64,000 bases of DNA from Vibrio fluminensis (GTDB lineage: Bacteria > Pseudomonadota > Gammaproteobacteria > Enterobacterales > Vibrionaceae): assembly GCF_015278125.1 (NCBI RefSeq), contig NZ_JADILO010000002.1, forward strand, positions 62,001-126,000. The letters are read 5' to 3'. Of the stretch, positions 7,955-16,566 are shown piece after piece. The translations under genes were made by a program, and so were the position numbers. The notes below the pieces were generated by a model. It was given only the letters and a program-made list of their open reading frames with translations. It was not told the DNA's origin and made no database searches. The number at the start of each line of letters is the position of its first letter. Within the stretch, counting starts at the first letter, position 1.

Positions 7955-8979
7955 GTGAATTTAAGTCAAAGCAAGTATTCAGTGAACCGTTGCAAGCAGA
8001 GCGAGATCCTGAGGTTGAGTTGAATGCTCACTTGCAGTTCGCCACTACTGATAATTTTGTGCCTACAAAAGTTGACGCTCAAGCGGAAAGTGAACAAGAG
8101 CAGCAGTTGGATAAGATTATTCGTCCAAACAAAGGTCGTAAATGGCTAGCAAGTGGACTTTTGGCGAGCTTTTCGCTGTTGGTCGGTTGGCAGGCTGTCG
8201 ATACTGTGGTTCAGGCAGTACAGACCGCAGACTGGTTGGCGCTCGGCTGGGCTGGCTTTATCTCAACGATTGCGGCATTAGGTCTTGGCTCGATTGGCAA
8301 AGAGTTGTGGAAACTGCGTCGTTTACGTAATCACTTTTCGATTCAAGAGCAGAGTGAAGCGCTGCTCAGCAGTGATAGCGTCGGAGCAGGTAAAGCATTT
8401 TGTCAAAAACTGGCAGCCGATGGCGGCGTAAAACCAGAGTCACCGAGTTATGACCGCTGGCTAAATGGTCTTAATGCTTCACATAGCGATGCTGAAGTCT
8501 TGGATATGTATGATGCCATTGTGGTGTCTGAACAAGACAAATTGGCGACTCAAATCGTAACTCGCCACGCAACAGAATCCGCGGCATTAGTTGCGATAAG
8601 CCCGCTTGCCATTGCTGATATGTTGCTGGTGGCTTGGCGCAATTTTAAGATGATTAACAACCTCGCTGATGTCTATGGCATTGAACTGGGTTACTGGTCT
8701 CGCTTGCAGCTGTTTAAATCGACCTTGATTAATATGGCGGCAGCTGGCGCAAGTGAACTTGCCGTGGATGCGAGTATGGATTTGATGTCGATGGATCTAG
8801 CAGGCAAAGTGTCAGCGCGAGCAGGACAGGGCATTGGTGTGGGTATTTTAACCGCACGCCTTGGTATTAAAGCGATGTCTTTGCTGCGTCCGATGCCTTG
8901 GCATCCAGAAAGAGCGGTGAAATTGTCAGCAATTCGTAAGCAAATTGGGTTAAAAGTAGCCGAGCTGACAGTAAAATAG
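7951..8979 (+). CDS. ycjF: YcjF family inner membrane protein (UPF0283/DUF697)
   Basis: The 342-residue protein has a charged N-terminal cytosolic region (to about residue 65), two transmembrane helices at about 67-88 and 92-112, and a C-terminal DUF697 domain with a further hydrophobic segment (about 208-226) and the conserved run [16 protein letters not shown]. The start ATG overlaps the ycjX stop, so the two proteins are coexpressed and probably work together. The function in envelope stress is inferred from the family. Confidence 0.92.
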   Translation: MSEFKSKQVFSEPLQAERDPEVELNAHLQFATTDNFVPTKVDAQAESEQEQQLDKIIRPNKGRKWLASGLLASFSLLVGWQAVDTVVQAVQTADWLALGWAGFISTIAALGLGSIGKELWKLRRLRNHFSIQEQSEALLSSDSVGAGKAFCQKLAADGGVKPESPSYDRWLNGLNASHSDAEVLDMYDAIVVSEQDKLATQIVTRHATESAALVAISPLAIADMLLVAWRNFKMINNLADVYGIELGYWSRLQLFKSTLINMAAAGASELAVDASMDLMSMDLAGKVSARAGQGIGVGILTARLGIKAMSLLRPMPWHPERAVKLSAIRKQIGLKVAELTVK

Positions 8980-9077
8980 CGTGAATGTGACGCCCGTATT
9001 GTTGCACTGCTTGACGAAAAAATGGGGTTAGAGGAAACTACTGTCAACTTTTCCTGACACCCTATTAGGACTATTCT

Positions 9078-10622
9078 GTGCGTCTAGAAGTTTTATGTGA
9101 AGATCGACTCGGCTTAACTCGAGAGTTGCTTAATATTTTAGCTTCGAGAAATCTCGATTTACGCGGTATTGAAATTGATATCTCGGGCATTATTTATTTA
9201 AACTGCCCAGATATTGATTTCGAGACTTTCAGTGAACTAATGGCAGAGATTCGTCGAATTTCAGGCGTAAAGGATGTACGCAAAATTCAGTTCATGCCAA
9301 TGGAAAGGCACAACACGGAACTGATCTCGCTACTGAATAACTTACCAGAACCAGTTTTGGCGATCGATTTGCGCGGCAATGTGGATATGGCCAACCAAGC
9401 AGCTCTGAGTTTACTTAATCTAGATGAAGAGCAGGTTATTACCCAGCCAATTAGCCATCTGTTGCCAAGTTTTAACTTCTCCAAATGGGCCGAAGGCAAT
9501 ATTACACGCCAACGCGAGAACATCGTGATCAATGGCTTAGACTACGTAATGGAAATTATGCCCGTCTACATTGAGACCGAGACACAAGAGTCTATCTTGG
9601 CAAGTACGGTGATGATTATTCGTGCAACTCAAGATAAGTCGCTGCTTAAACAAATGCTGCCAATGCAAAATAACCTTGGCTTCGAGCATTTTGTTGGTAT
9701 TTCTAATCGTCATAAAGCCCTGATCAACCAAGCTAAAAAACTTGCTAATATGGACCAGCCACTGCTTATCCAAGGTGAGACGGGAACTGGCAAAGAGATG
9801 TTAGCACGCGCGTGTCATAATCGTTCTGATCGTGCAGAGCAACCATTTTTGGTATTAAGTTGTGCCTCTATGCCTGACGATGTGGCGGAAACAGAGCTGT
9901 TTGGTCACGGACCGGGCATGTTTAATCACAAAGAAGCGCACAAAGGCATTTTCGAACAAGCCAATGGTGGCACCGTATTCCTTGATGAAATCGGTGAAAT
10001 GAGCCCGCATCTTCAGATTAAATTATTGCGCTTATTGCAAGATGGTCGTTTCCGTCGCGTGGGTGAAGAGCATGAAGTACAAGTTGATGTACGTGTGATT
10101 GCTTCGACCCGTCATCGCCTCGCGGATCTTGCTGAATCAGGATCATTCCGTGAAGACTTGTTTTATCGCTTAAACGTATTAACCGTACAGATCCCACCAT
10201 TGCGTGAACGTACGACCGATATTGAGCCATTGCTTGAAATGTTCGTTGCCAAGTACGTGACTCAGTTAGGTATTCCCCGCCCGAATATGTCTGAAGACTT
10301 GATTGATCAGCTTAATTCATACAACTGGCCAGGCAATATGCGTCAGCTTGAGAATATGGTGTTACGAGCACTTACTGAGCTTGAGAGTGATACACTGACG
10401 GTTGAGCTGTTCCACTTACCGCAAATTGAAGCGGCTGTGGCGGCTGGCGCGAACTTGAGTCTTGATGGTTCGTTAGATGAAATTATGAAGGAGTACGAGT
10501 CGAAAGTTCTAGAGCGCTTGTATCAGTCATTCCCATCGAGCCGTAAGTTAGCCAAACGCCTTGATGTGTCTCACACCTCGGTGGCCAACAAGCTACGTGA
10601 ATATGGAATTCGTAAGATTTGA
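9078..10622 (+). CDS. tyrR: Transcriptional regulator TyrR of aromatic amino acid genes
   Basis: TyrR binds aromatic amino acids and represses or activates their synthesis and transport genes. The domain order is typical: ACT (1-75), PAS (about 78-190), AAA+ ATPase with Walker A GETGTGKE (233-240) and Walker B GGTVFLDEIGE, and a C-terminal Fis-type helix-turn-helix (SSRKLAKRLDVSHTSVANKL). The sigma54-contact GAFTGA loop is replaced (GHGPGMFNH), as in TyrR, which works with sigma70. Translation starts at GTG 9078. The stop overlaps the rimJ start (TGATG), so the genes are coupled. Confidence 0.96.
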   Translation: MRLEVLCEDRLGLTRELLNILASRNLDLRGIEIDISGIIYLNCPDIDFETFSELMAEIRRISGVKDVRKIQFMPMERHNTELISLLNNLPEPVLAIDLRGNVDMANQAALSLLNLDEEQVITQPISHLLPSFNFSKWAEGNITRQRENIVINGLDYVMEIMPVYIETETQESILASTVMIIRATQDKSLLKQMLPMQNNLGFEHFVGISNRHKALINQAKKLANMDQPLLIQGETGTGKEMLARACHNRSDRAEQPFLVLSCASMPDDVAETELFGHGPGMFNHKEAHKGIFEQANGGTVFLDEIGEMSPHLQIKLLRLLQDGRFRRVGEEHEVQVDVRVIASTRHRLADLAESGSFREDLFYRLNVLTVQIPPLRERTTDIEPLLEMFVAKYVTQLGIPRPNMSEDLIDQLNSYNWPGNMRQLENMVLRALTELESDTLTVELFHLPQIEAAVAAGANLSLDGSLDEIMKEYESKVLERLYQSFPSSRKLAKRLDVSHTSVANKLREYGIRKI

Positions 10623-11206
10623 TGACGCGTGTGAGTACACCTCAACAAGTTTACGAGGTAGATGATGATATTGTACTCCGTACAGCGGAGCCTACCGATG
10701 GGTATTTAATCAGCGAATACTTTATAGCCAATCGCGCTCATCTAAAGGCGTGGGAACCGAAGAGAGAAGAGGCGTTCTTTTCTCTTTCAGGTTGGACACA
10801 AAAACTGATCAAGCTTAACGAGTTGCACAAGCTCGGTCTTGGTTATTACTTGCTTATTATCGATAAACCAAGCGGTGAAATGTTGGGAACGATTTCGTTT
10901 AGTAACATTACTCGTTTTCCATTTCACGCGTGTAATGTGGGTTATTCGTTAGGAAAATCGGCTCAAGGCAAAGGCGTGATGACTAAGGCGCTGACGTTGG
11001 CGGTAGACTACATGTTCGAGCATCAGCAAATGCACCGAATAATGGCCAGCTATATGCCACATAATCAGCGCAGTGAAGCGGTATTGAATCGTATCGGCTT
11101 TGAGAGGGAAGGCTATGCCAAAGATTACCTCTTAATCGATGGAGTATGGCGAGATCACGTATTGACCGCGTTAACCAACCAGAGTTGGAAAGAGAATAAG
11201 CAATGA
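10622..11206 (+). CDS. rimJ: Ribosomal protein S5 alanine N-acetyltransferase
   Basis: This GNAT enzyme transfers acetyl from acetyl-CoA to the N-terminal alanine of ribosomal protein S5. The acetyl-CoA-binding loop is GKSAQGKGVM, and the C-terminal part (MPHNQRSEAVLNRIGFE, GYAKDYLLIDGVWRDHVLTAL) follows E. coli RimJ almost residue by residue. ATG at 10622 shares its A with the tyrR stop, and the 3' end overlaps the next gene by 4 nt (ATGA). Length 194 aa is normal for the family. Confidence 0.9.
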   Translation: MTRVSTPQQVYEVDDDIVLRTAEPTDGYLISEYFIANRAHLKAWEPKREEAFFSLSGWTQKLIKLNELHKLGLGYYLLIIDKPSGEMLGTISFSNITRFPFHACNVGYSLGKSAQGKGVMTKALTLAVDYMFEHQQMHRIMASYMPHNQRSEAVLNRIGFEREGYAKDYLLIDGVWRDHVLTALTNQSWKENKQ

Positions 11207-11793
11207 AAAGTCGATTAGAGCAGCAACTCGCACTATTAATGGAAGTGGATAAACTGAAAGCGGTTTTGAGACGCACCCGAGTCAAGAGCGCTGATGGTCG
11301 GCTAGAGAACAGTGCGGAACATAGTTGGCATGTTGCTCTTATGGCTATCTTGTTGCAAGAATATGCAAATGAACCGGTTGATCTCAGTAAAGTGCTTAAA
11401 ATGTTGCTGCTGCATGATATTGTTGAGATTGATGCGGGCGACACCTTTGTCTATGATACCGCTGCTTATCAGCAACAAACTGAAAAAGAGTTGGCAGCAG
11501 CTAAGCGCTTGTTTGCTCTTTTACCAAGCGATCAAGCTGAGGAACTCCAAGCAATTTGGCTTGAATTTGAATCTGCTCAGAGTGCAGAAGCTAAATATGC
11601 TAAAGCGCTTGATCGTATGATCCCAATGTTACTGAACTTTCACAATAACGGTCAAAGCTGGATAGAAAATGACGTTTCTACTCAGCAAGTGTTGACGATC
11701 AACCAACGTATTGAAGATGGTTCGAAAGTATTATGGGATGAAGCTAAACAAATGATTGAAGAAGCTAGCCAAAGAGGCTGGTTGAAGTCTTAA
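11203..11793 (+). CDS. HD-domain phosphohydrolase (HDDC2/YfbR-like)
   Basis: The 196-residue protein has the metal ligands of an HD-domain hydrolase: AEHSWHVALMA (H in the first helix), LLLHDIVEIDAGD (the HD pair) and KALDRMIPML (distal D). This arrangement fits the HDDC2/YfbR group, whose members remove phosphate from deoxynucleoside monophosphates; the substrate here is inferred. It is the third gene of the tyrR-rimJ transcript, overlapping rimJ by 4 nt. Confidence 0.88.
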   Translation: MKSRLEQQLALLMEVDKLKAVLRRTRVKSADGRLENSAEHSWHVALMAILLQEYANEPVDLSKVLKMLLLHDIVEIDAGDTFVYDTAAYQQQTEKELAAAKRLFALLPSDQAEELQAIWLEFESAQSAEAKYAKALDRMIPMLLNFHNNGQSWIENDVSTQQVLTINQRIEDGSKVLWDEAKQMIEEASQRGWLKS

Positions 11794-11805
11794 TTGAGGA
11801 ACACA

Positions 11806-12279
11806 ATGTCTTATTTACCTTTGGACCAGTACCAAAGAAAATGGATTTTTACCCATCAGTCAATGCCAGTAGCAGAACAAGATCTAGAGTCGATCAAACC
11901 GATGGATCAAGCTCGTTCTGCTCAGCTATGGAAAGATAACATTAGCGCGCAGAGTCCTGATGCAGAACGACTGAGTTCTGGTGATTGGCCTATGAAACAA
12001 GATAATTGGTCAGAGAGTGTAGACTGGATGGCCGCTTGGGAATCAGATGACCAAGAACTGCCACAAGAAGTGTTAGCGCATATTGATTGGCAAGATGATG
12101 TAACTGTATATTTTTGTTATGAAAAATATAACATTATCGAAACTAAATGGTCTACATTTAAGAAGTGTTGGAAGAACTTTTTGTTTTACGATGACGGTCC
12201 GATTCTGATTGGCCGACGTCGTAGCGAAGTGCTGTGGTTTGGCGACAATGGTAAAGTCAAACTGGGTAAGCGCGATTAA
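11806..12279 (+). CDS. Conserved protein, DUF2947 type
   Basis: This is a soluble 157-residue protein rich in tryptophan and acidic residues (DWPMKQDNWSESVDWMAAW), with no signal peptide or membrane segment. I associate it with the Vibrionaceae DUF2947 family. The start is ATG 11806 with GAGGA 5 nt upstream; a TTG at 11794 would add four residues but would remove the ribosome binding site. It lies 12 bp after the HD hydrolase and ends the tyrR operon before the terminator at 12319-12352. Function unknown. Confidence 0.75.
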   Translation: MSYLPLDQYQRKWIFTHQSMPVAEQDLESIKPMDQARSAQLWKDNISAQSPDAERLSSGDWPMKQDNWSESVDWMAAWESDDQELPQEVLAHIDWQDDVTVYFCYEKYNIIETKWSTFKKCWKNFLFYDDGPILIGRRRSEVLWFGDNGKVKLGKRD

Positions 12280-12318
12280 GCAGTTAGGCTTAGCATAAAA
12301 GATCTTTACGAATTAACT

Positions 12319-12352
12319 AGAGCGAGTGATTTTGATCATTTCGCTCTTTTTT
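12319..12352 (+). terminator. Rho-independent terminator of the tyrR operon
   Basis: AGAGCGAGTGAT pairs with ATCATTTCGCTCT (one G:U, one unpaired base), followed by six T. It lies 40 bp after the DUF2947-type gene. Confidence 0.8.
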
Positions 12353-12538
12353 ATGCCAGTAAGATCATTTTTGGATCCTTGAAACCATAATAAATCAATA
12401 TGATGTATTGTGATATCAGTCCCAGTATTGTTTATTAATTGTGCGCAGATCGGCGATTTTGTTATCATTAATCTCATATTATTGATTGATGCAATCATAA
12501 ACTATCGGATTAATTTAGATTTTACAGGAAGTGCTGCT

Positions 12539-12718
12539 GTGGAAACATTGCTTATACAACTTAAAAAGGACTTCTATCGAAACATCAGCGCCTTACAGGC
12601 GAATACCTTGCCGCATAGCGAGCCAACGTTGAATGTTCTGACTGATGAAGAACTCAAAGAATTAGAGCACGTTTGGGTAGAATTATCTGTCTGGCAGCGT
12701 AATCAAGTTTCCTGTTAA
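12539..12718 (+). CDS. Small acidic helical protein (59 aa), GTG start
   Basis: I read this as a 59-residue protein starting at GTG 12539, with CAGGAAG 9-14 nt upstream. An upstream in-frame ATG at 12410 would add 43 hydrophobic, poorly ordered residues and lacks a ribosome binding site. The protein is helical (LLIQLKKDFY, TDEELKELEHVWVELSVWQ) and ends in a cysteine. It has its own terminator at 12744-12775. No family is recognised. Confidence 0.6.
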   Translation: METLLIQLKKDFYRNISALQANTLPHSEPTLNVLTDEELKELEHVWVELSVWQRNQVSC

Positions 12719-12743
12719 ACGCAGTTAATAAATTGATATTTGA

Positions 12744-12775
12744 GCCCTAGCTTACTGGTGAAGCTGGGGCTTTTT
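12744..12775 (+). terminator. Rho-independent terminator after the 59-aa gene
   Basis: GCCCTAGCTT and AAGCTGGGGC form a 10-bp stem (one G:U) with a 7-nt loop, followed by TTTTT. Confidence 0.85.
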
Positions 12776-12870
12776 ATTTTTCGATGAATAGGATTTGTGT
12801 GGCAGGATTGAATGCTAATGATCGGATGCAAAAGATGCGATAAATTTTAACTAACACATCACAAGCTTGT

Positions 12871-12889
12871 TTTGTTATATTATAACAAA
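12871..12889. promoter_or_regulatory. Perfect 9-1-9 palindrome upstream of ribA
   Basis: TTTGTTATA-T-TATAACAAA is a perfect 19-bp inverted repeat 62 bp before the ribA start. It contains TATA-like -10 elements, so it may cover the core promoter. It is not a Fur box (no GATAAT half-sites). The cognate protein is unknown. Confidence 0.5.
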
Positions 12890-12951
12890 TGTGATCTAAA
12901 CATTGAATTCTTGGGTAAGAGTCCTCATAGTTAGCGATAGAGGCGTTTGAA

Positions 12952-13599
12952 ATGAATGCGATCACACAAATAGAAAACACAGAATTTCAAGTGAGTATTA
13001 ATATGGCGGAAGTACGTGCCAGAGTAGACTTTAAAGTCGGAATCGGAAGTAAAATTAACGCGGAAATCCTTTCATTTAACGGGTTGAAGACTGATAAAGA
13101 ACATGTCGCAGTTGTTTTTAAGCAAGCAGACCAATCTCAGCAGGTGCCACTAGTCAGAATGCACTCGGAATGCTTAACTGGTGATGTTTTCCATTCCTCA
13201 CGCTGTGACTGTGGTGAGCAGTTAGATGAAACTATTGAGCGTATGGGCGAAGCTGGCGGTATCATTCTTTATCTACGCCAAGAAGGGCGTGGGATTGGTT
13301 TATATAACAAGATTGATGCTTACCGATTGCAAAGCCAAGGTATGAATACCTACGAAGCGAATAATCATTTGGGTTTTGGTGATGATTTGCGTGATTTCAC
13401 TGAGGCGGCGCAAATGTTGCTGGCGCTAGGTGTAAGCAAGATTCGTTTGGTGACTAATAATCCTAAGAAAGTGCGCGAGCTTCAAGAACACGGAATAGAA
13501 ATTGAAGAAGTAGTGAATACTTTAGCGCACATCAAAGACGGCAATGAGAGCTATCTAAAGGCCAAAGTTTCTCATGGCAAGCATTTGCTGAAACTGTAA
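12952..13599 (+). CDS. ribA: GTP cyclohydrolase II
   Basis: RibA opens GTP to 2,5-diamino-6-ribosylamino-pyrimidinone phosphate, the first step of riboflavin synthesis. Zinc ligands are visible in [20 protein letters not shown] (three cysteines), and the substrate loop in [22 protein letters not shown] is a family signature. The N-terminus is about 20 residues longer than in E. coli RibA. A perfect palindrome lies upstream and a terminator follows. Its place just before the Fur-controlled irpA operon hints at a flavin link to iron supply, but ribA has its own terminator and no Fur box that I can see. Confidence 0.93.
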   Translation: MNAITQIENTEFQVSINMAEVRARVDFKVGIGSKINAEILSFNGLKTDKEHVAVVFKQADQSQQVPLVRMHSECLTGDVFHSSRCDCGEQLDETIERMGEAGGIILYLRQEGRGIGLYNKIDAYRLQSQGMNTYEANNHLGFGDDLRDFTEAAQMLLALGVSKIRLVTNNPKKVRELQEHGIEIEEVVNTLAHIKDGNESYLKAKVSHGKHLLKL

Positions 13600-13626
13600 A
13601 AGATAGACTTGTAAAACGATTTGATT

Positions 13627-13653
13627 AAAACCTCACTTTTGTGAGGTTTTTTT
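13627..13653 (+). terminator. Rho-independent terminator after ribA
   Basis: AAAACCTCAC and GTGAGGTTTT form a 10-bp stem with a TTTT loop and run into more T, 28 bp after the stop codon. Confidence 0.9.
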
Positions 13654-13705
13654 GTTTTTGCCTTGAAAAATAAATGTAACCAAGTATTATTCCCATCTCG
13701 CAAAG

Positions 13706-13726
13706 TAAATGATAATAATTTGTAGT
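13706..13726. promoter_or_regulatory. Candidate Fur box before irpA
   Basis: TGATAAT-A-ATTTGTA at 13710-13724 fits the 7-1-7 Fur consensus (TGATAATnATTATCA): the left half is perfect and the right half matches 4 of 7. It sits 44 bp before the irpA start. Iron-responsive control of imelysin/IrpA operons is known in other bacteria. Confidence 0.65.
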
Positions 13727-13767
13727 TACATTACGTGACGTTCTTCAAGCTCAACAAGGACATTATA

Positions 13768-15030
13768 ATGAAGGCAAAAACACTTTTGGCGCGCTCAGTT
13801 GCGGCCACTTTCTTAGTTGTAGGTACTTCAGCTTTCGCTGTAGACGTAACTAAGCAACAGGTTGTTGAACATTATGCCGATTTAGCCCACGCAGTTTTTT
13901 CTGACTCCCTTTCTACCGCTAAATCACTTGATCAATCGATTGAATTATTCCTGGCTGCACCTACTGCGGCTAAGTTTGAACAAGTTAAGCAAACATGGCT
14001 TGAATCACGAGTTCCATACCAGCAATCAGAAGTATTTCGTTTTGGTAACGCAATTGTTGACGATTGGGAAGGGCAGTTGAATGCATGGCCACTCGATGAA
14101 GGGCTGATTGATTACGTTTCTTCTGACTACCAATACGAGCTTGGCAATGAAGGCGCCGTTGCTAACATAGTTGCAAATAAACAATTGACGATCGGTGCAA
14201 CTAAACTAGATGTCGCTAAAATTACGCCGGAGTTGATTGCTGAACTGAATGAAGTCGGCGGCTCTGAGGCGAACGTAGCTTCAGGTTACCATGCGATTGA
14301 GTTTCTACTTTGGGGACAAGATCTAAATGGTACCAATGCTGGTGCAGGTGAGCGTGCTTACACTGATTTTGTGGTTGGCAAAGAGTGTACGAACGGTAAC
14401 TGTGATCGTCGCGGTGAGTATTTACGCGCTGCTGCAGATCTTCTAGTTCAAGATCTAGAGTGGATGGAAAAGCAGTGGTCAGCGAGCGAGAAAAGTAATT
14501 ATCGCGAAGAGCTACTGAAAGATTCTGCCGACAACGGCTTACGTAAGATGCTGTTTGGGATGGGCTCACTATCACTAGGCGAACTTGCGGGTGAGCGAAT
14601 GAAAGTAGCTCTAGAGGCGAACTCAACTGAAGATGAGCATGATTGTTTCTCGGACAACACGCATAATTCGCATTACTACAATGAGCAAGGTATCTACAAC
14701 GTTTATACCGGTACATACAATAAAGTCGATGGTAGCAAGCTGGAAGGCCCTGGTATTTACGCTCTCGTTGCAAACAATGATCAGAAAGCGGCTGACGAGA
14801 TCCAAAAGCAGTTTGATACGACACGTGCTCAAGTTGGACAGTTGGTAACTGCAGCCGAGAAAAATAATCAGCATTTTGATCAGCTTATCGCCGCAGGCAA
14901 TACTCAGGGTAATGCACTCGTTAACGAAACTATTATGTCTCTAGTGGCGCAAACCGCGTCAATTGAGCGTGCAGCTAACTTGATTGGTATCGATAGCTTG
15001 AATCCAGATACGGCTGATCACGAGTTCTAA
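13768..15030 (+). CDS. irpA: Imelysin-family iron-regulated protein IrpA
   Basis: The 420-residue protein has an Sec signal peptide (cleavage likely after TSAFA, about residue 24) and an imelysin (peptidase M75) domain. The GxHxxE signature appears as GYHAIEFLLWG, and 'DWEGQLNAWPLDEGLIDYV' is typical of IrpA. Imelysin proteins are periplasmic or surface proteins tied to iron uptake; protease activity is doubtful for most. ATG 13768 has AAGGA upstream; an in-frame GTG at 13735 would hide the signal peptide. A Fur-like box precedes it, and a terminator separates it from the next operon gene. Confidence 0.92.
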   Translation: MKAKTLLARSVAATFLVVGTSAFAVDVTKQQVVEHYADLAHAVFSDSLSTAKSLDQSIELFLAAPTAAKFEQVKQTWLESRVPYQQSEVFRFGNAIVDDWEGQLNAWPLDEGLIDYVSSDYQYELGNEGAVANIVANKQLTIGATKLDVAKITPELIAELNEVGGSEANVASGYHAIEFLLWGQDLNGTNAGAGERAYTDFVVGKECTNGNCDRRGEYLRAAADLLVQDLEWMEKQWSASEKSNYREELLKDSADNGLRKMLFGMGSLSLGELAGERMKVALEANSTEDEHDCFSDNTHNSHYYNEQGIYNVYTGTYNKVDGSKLEGPGIYALVANNDQKAADEIQKQFDTTRAQVGQLVTAAEKNNQHFDQLIAAGNTQGNALVNETIMSLVAQTASIERAANLIGIDSLNPDTADHEF

Positions 15031-15062
15031 AATTATTTTTGATTGATAACCAAGATAATTTG

Positions 15063-15086
15063 AGGGCTCGTTTGAGCCCTTTTTTG
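15063..15086 (+). terminator. Terminator-like hairpin between irpA and the di-heme gene
   Basis: AGGGCTC-GTTT-GAGCCCT is followed by six T, 33 bp after irpA. As no clear promoter or second Fur box lies before the next gene, it may act as an attenuator that makes irpA the most expressed gene of the operon. Confidence 0.75.
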
Positions 15087-15163
15087 TCTTACTTCAGAAC
15101 CAGTTCAGCGGGCAGCAAACAAAAATAATTCGCTGGATTCTAGACACTAAAGAGAGCACTGGA

Positions 15164-16558
15164 ATGATGCGGTATTTAAATTCTTCTCTAGCAGCAATAT
15201 TGATCCTATCTAATTCTTTTTCTACCTTCGCTAATGAAGTCAAAACAGGTGGTAACACTGCGGTTAAAAAAGAGGGCGCTAACGCGTTTTCTCTACCAGC
15301 GGGTAACTTACCAATGAGTAAGCGTCTTGATTTTAGCGTTGGCAATAGTTTCTTCCGTAATCCTTGGGTTCAAGCGCCAGCCTCAACCGACGCTCGTGAT
15401 GGCTTAGGACCTCTTTTTAACACCAATGGATGCCAAAACTGTCATATTAAAGATGGTCGTGGACACCCGCCGGAGCCAAATGATATTCATGCGGTTTCTA
15501 TGTTGGTACGTTTAAGCATTCCGGCTATGACGGCAGAGCAAAAGCGAGCGTTTATTAAAGATGGCGTGATCCCTGAACCAACCTATGGTGGCCAGTTGCA
15601 AGATTTTGCTTTGCAGGATCAAAAGCCAGAAGGAAAAATCAAGATTACTTACAGTGAAGTTCCGGTTGCTTTTGCCGATGGGACACAAGTTTCCCTGCGT
15701 AAGCCACATTTGACGATTACTGATCTTGGGTATGGAGAGATGCATCCAGATACGATGATGTCGGCGCGAGTGGCACCGCCGATGATTGGTTTAGGGCTCT
15801 TAGAGCTTATTCCTGATGAAACGCTTATCGGGTGGAGTGATGAAAATGACGCAAATAAGGACGGCATTTCTGGCAAAGCAAATCGTGTATGGGATGTACA
15901 AAAACAAGATTTTGCATTAGGTCGCTTTGGTTGGAAAGCAGGGCAACCCACTTTGATGCAACAAAATGCGGCTGCATTTAATGGTGATGTGGGTTTAACC
16001 AGTAACTTGTTCCCAAATGAAAACTGCACTAGCAACCAGACAATTTGCAGTGATTTACCTAATGGTGGTCAACCAGAAGTCAGTGACAACATCCTAGATT
16101 TTGTCGAGTTTTACACTCAACACCTTGCTGTGCCGATTCGTCGCAATGTTAATGATCCGCAGGTCAAGCAAGGACAGGCGCTATTTAAACAAGTGGGTTG
16201 TCAAAGTTGTCATAAAACCGATATTAAGACTGCCAAAAGTACCGAATTACCAGCTCTATCGGAGCAGCTGATCCACCCTTACACCGATATGTTGTTGCAT
16301 GACATGGGAGAAGGGTTAACAGATAACCGTCCTGAATATTTGGCCAATGGGCAAGAATGGCGCACGCCACCTCTTTGGGGGCTTGGCTATACCGAAGAAG
16401 TCAATGGCCATACTTACTTTCTTCATGATGGCCGCGCACGCTCATTAATGGAAGCGGTATTGTGGCATGGTGGTGAAGCTGAGAACGCTAAGCAACAGGT
16501 CTTAAAGTTCAATCAAAAAGAGCGTGATGCCCTCATCGCGTTTCTAAACTCGCTTTAG
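15164..16558 (+). CDS. Di-heme c-type oxidoreductase (DUF1111, MauG-like)
   Basis: The 464-residue secreted protein has an N-terminal signal peptide (NSSLAAILILSNSFSTFA) and two heme c attachment motifs: CQNCH near residue 89 and CQSCH near residue 346. It belongs to the DUF1111 'thiol oxidoreductase' group of di-heme peroxidase/MauG-like proteins. In imelysin operons it probably handles electrons for periplasmic iron uptake, but the reaction is unknown. Two ATG codons stand in tandem at 15164 and 15167. It lies 8 nt before the second imelysin gene. Confidence 0.9.
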   Translation: MMRYLNSSLAAILILSNSFSTFANEVKTGGNTAVKKEGANAFSLPAGNLPMSKRLDFSVGNSFFRNPWVQAPASTDARDGLGPLFNTNGCQNCHIKDGRGHPPEPNDIHAVSMLVRLSIPAMTAEQKRAFIKDGVIPEPTYGGQLQDFALQDQKPEGKIKITYSEVPVAFADGTQVSLRKPHLTITDLGYGEMHPDTMMSARVAPPMIGLGLLELIPDETLIGWSDENDANKDGISGKANRVWDVQKQDFALGRFGWKAGQPTLMQQNAAAFNGDVGLTSNLFPNENCTSNQTICSDLPNGGQPEVSDNILDFVEFYTQHLAVPIRRNVNDPQVKQGQALFKQVGCQSCHKTDIKTAKSTELPALSEQLIHPYTDMLLHDMGEGLTDNRPEYLANGQEWRTPPLWGLGYTEEVNGHTYFLHDGRARSLMEAVLWHGGEAENAKQQVLKFNQKERDALIAFLNSL

Positions 16559-16566
16559 AGGTTGGC

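Noticed and set aside
8980..9077. TyrR box in front of tyrR
   Set aside because: No TGTAAA-N6-TTTACA-like palindrome was found in this gap, so autoregulation cannot be claimed.
12410..12538. Longer N-terminus for the small gene at 12539
   Set aside because: No ribosome binding site at 12410, and the extension is a hydrophobic stretch unlike the rest. GTG 12539 has CAGGAAG upstream.
14222..14824. 200-residue frame opposite irpA
   Set aside because: It is antisense to a well-supported imelysin gene, with cysteine/histidine/arginine-rich composition typical of shadow frames.
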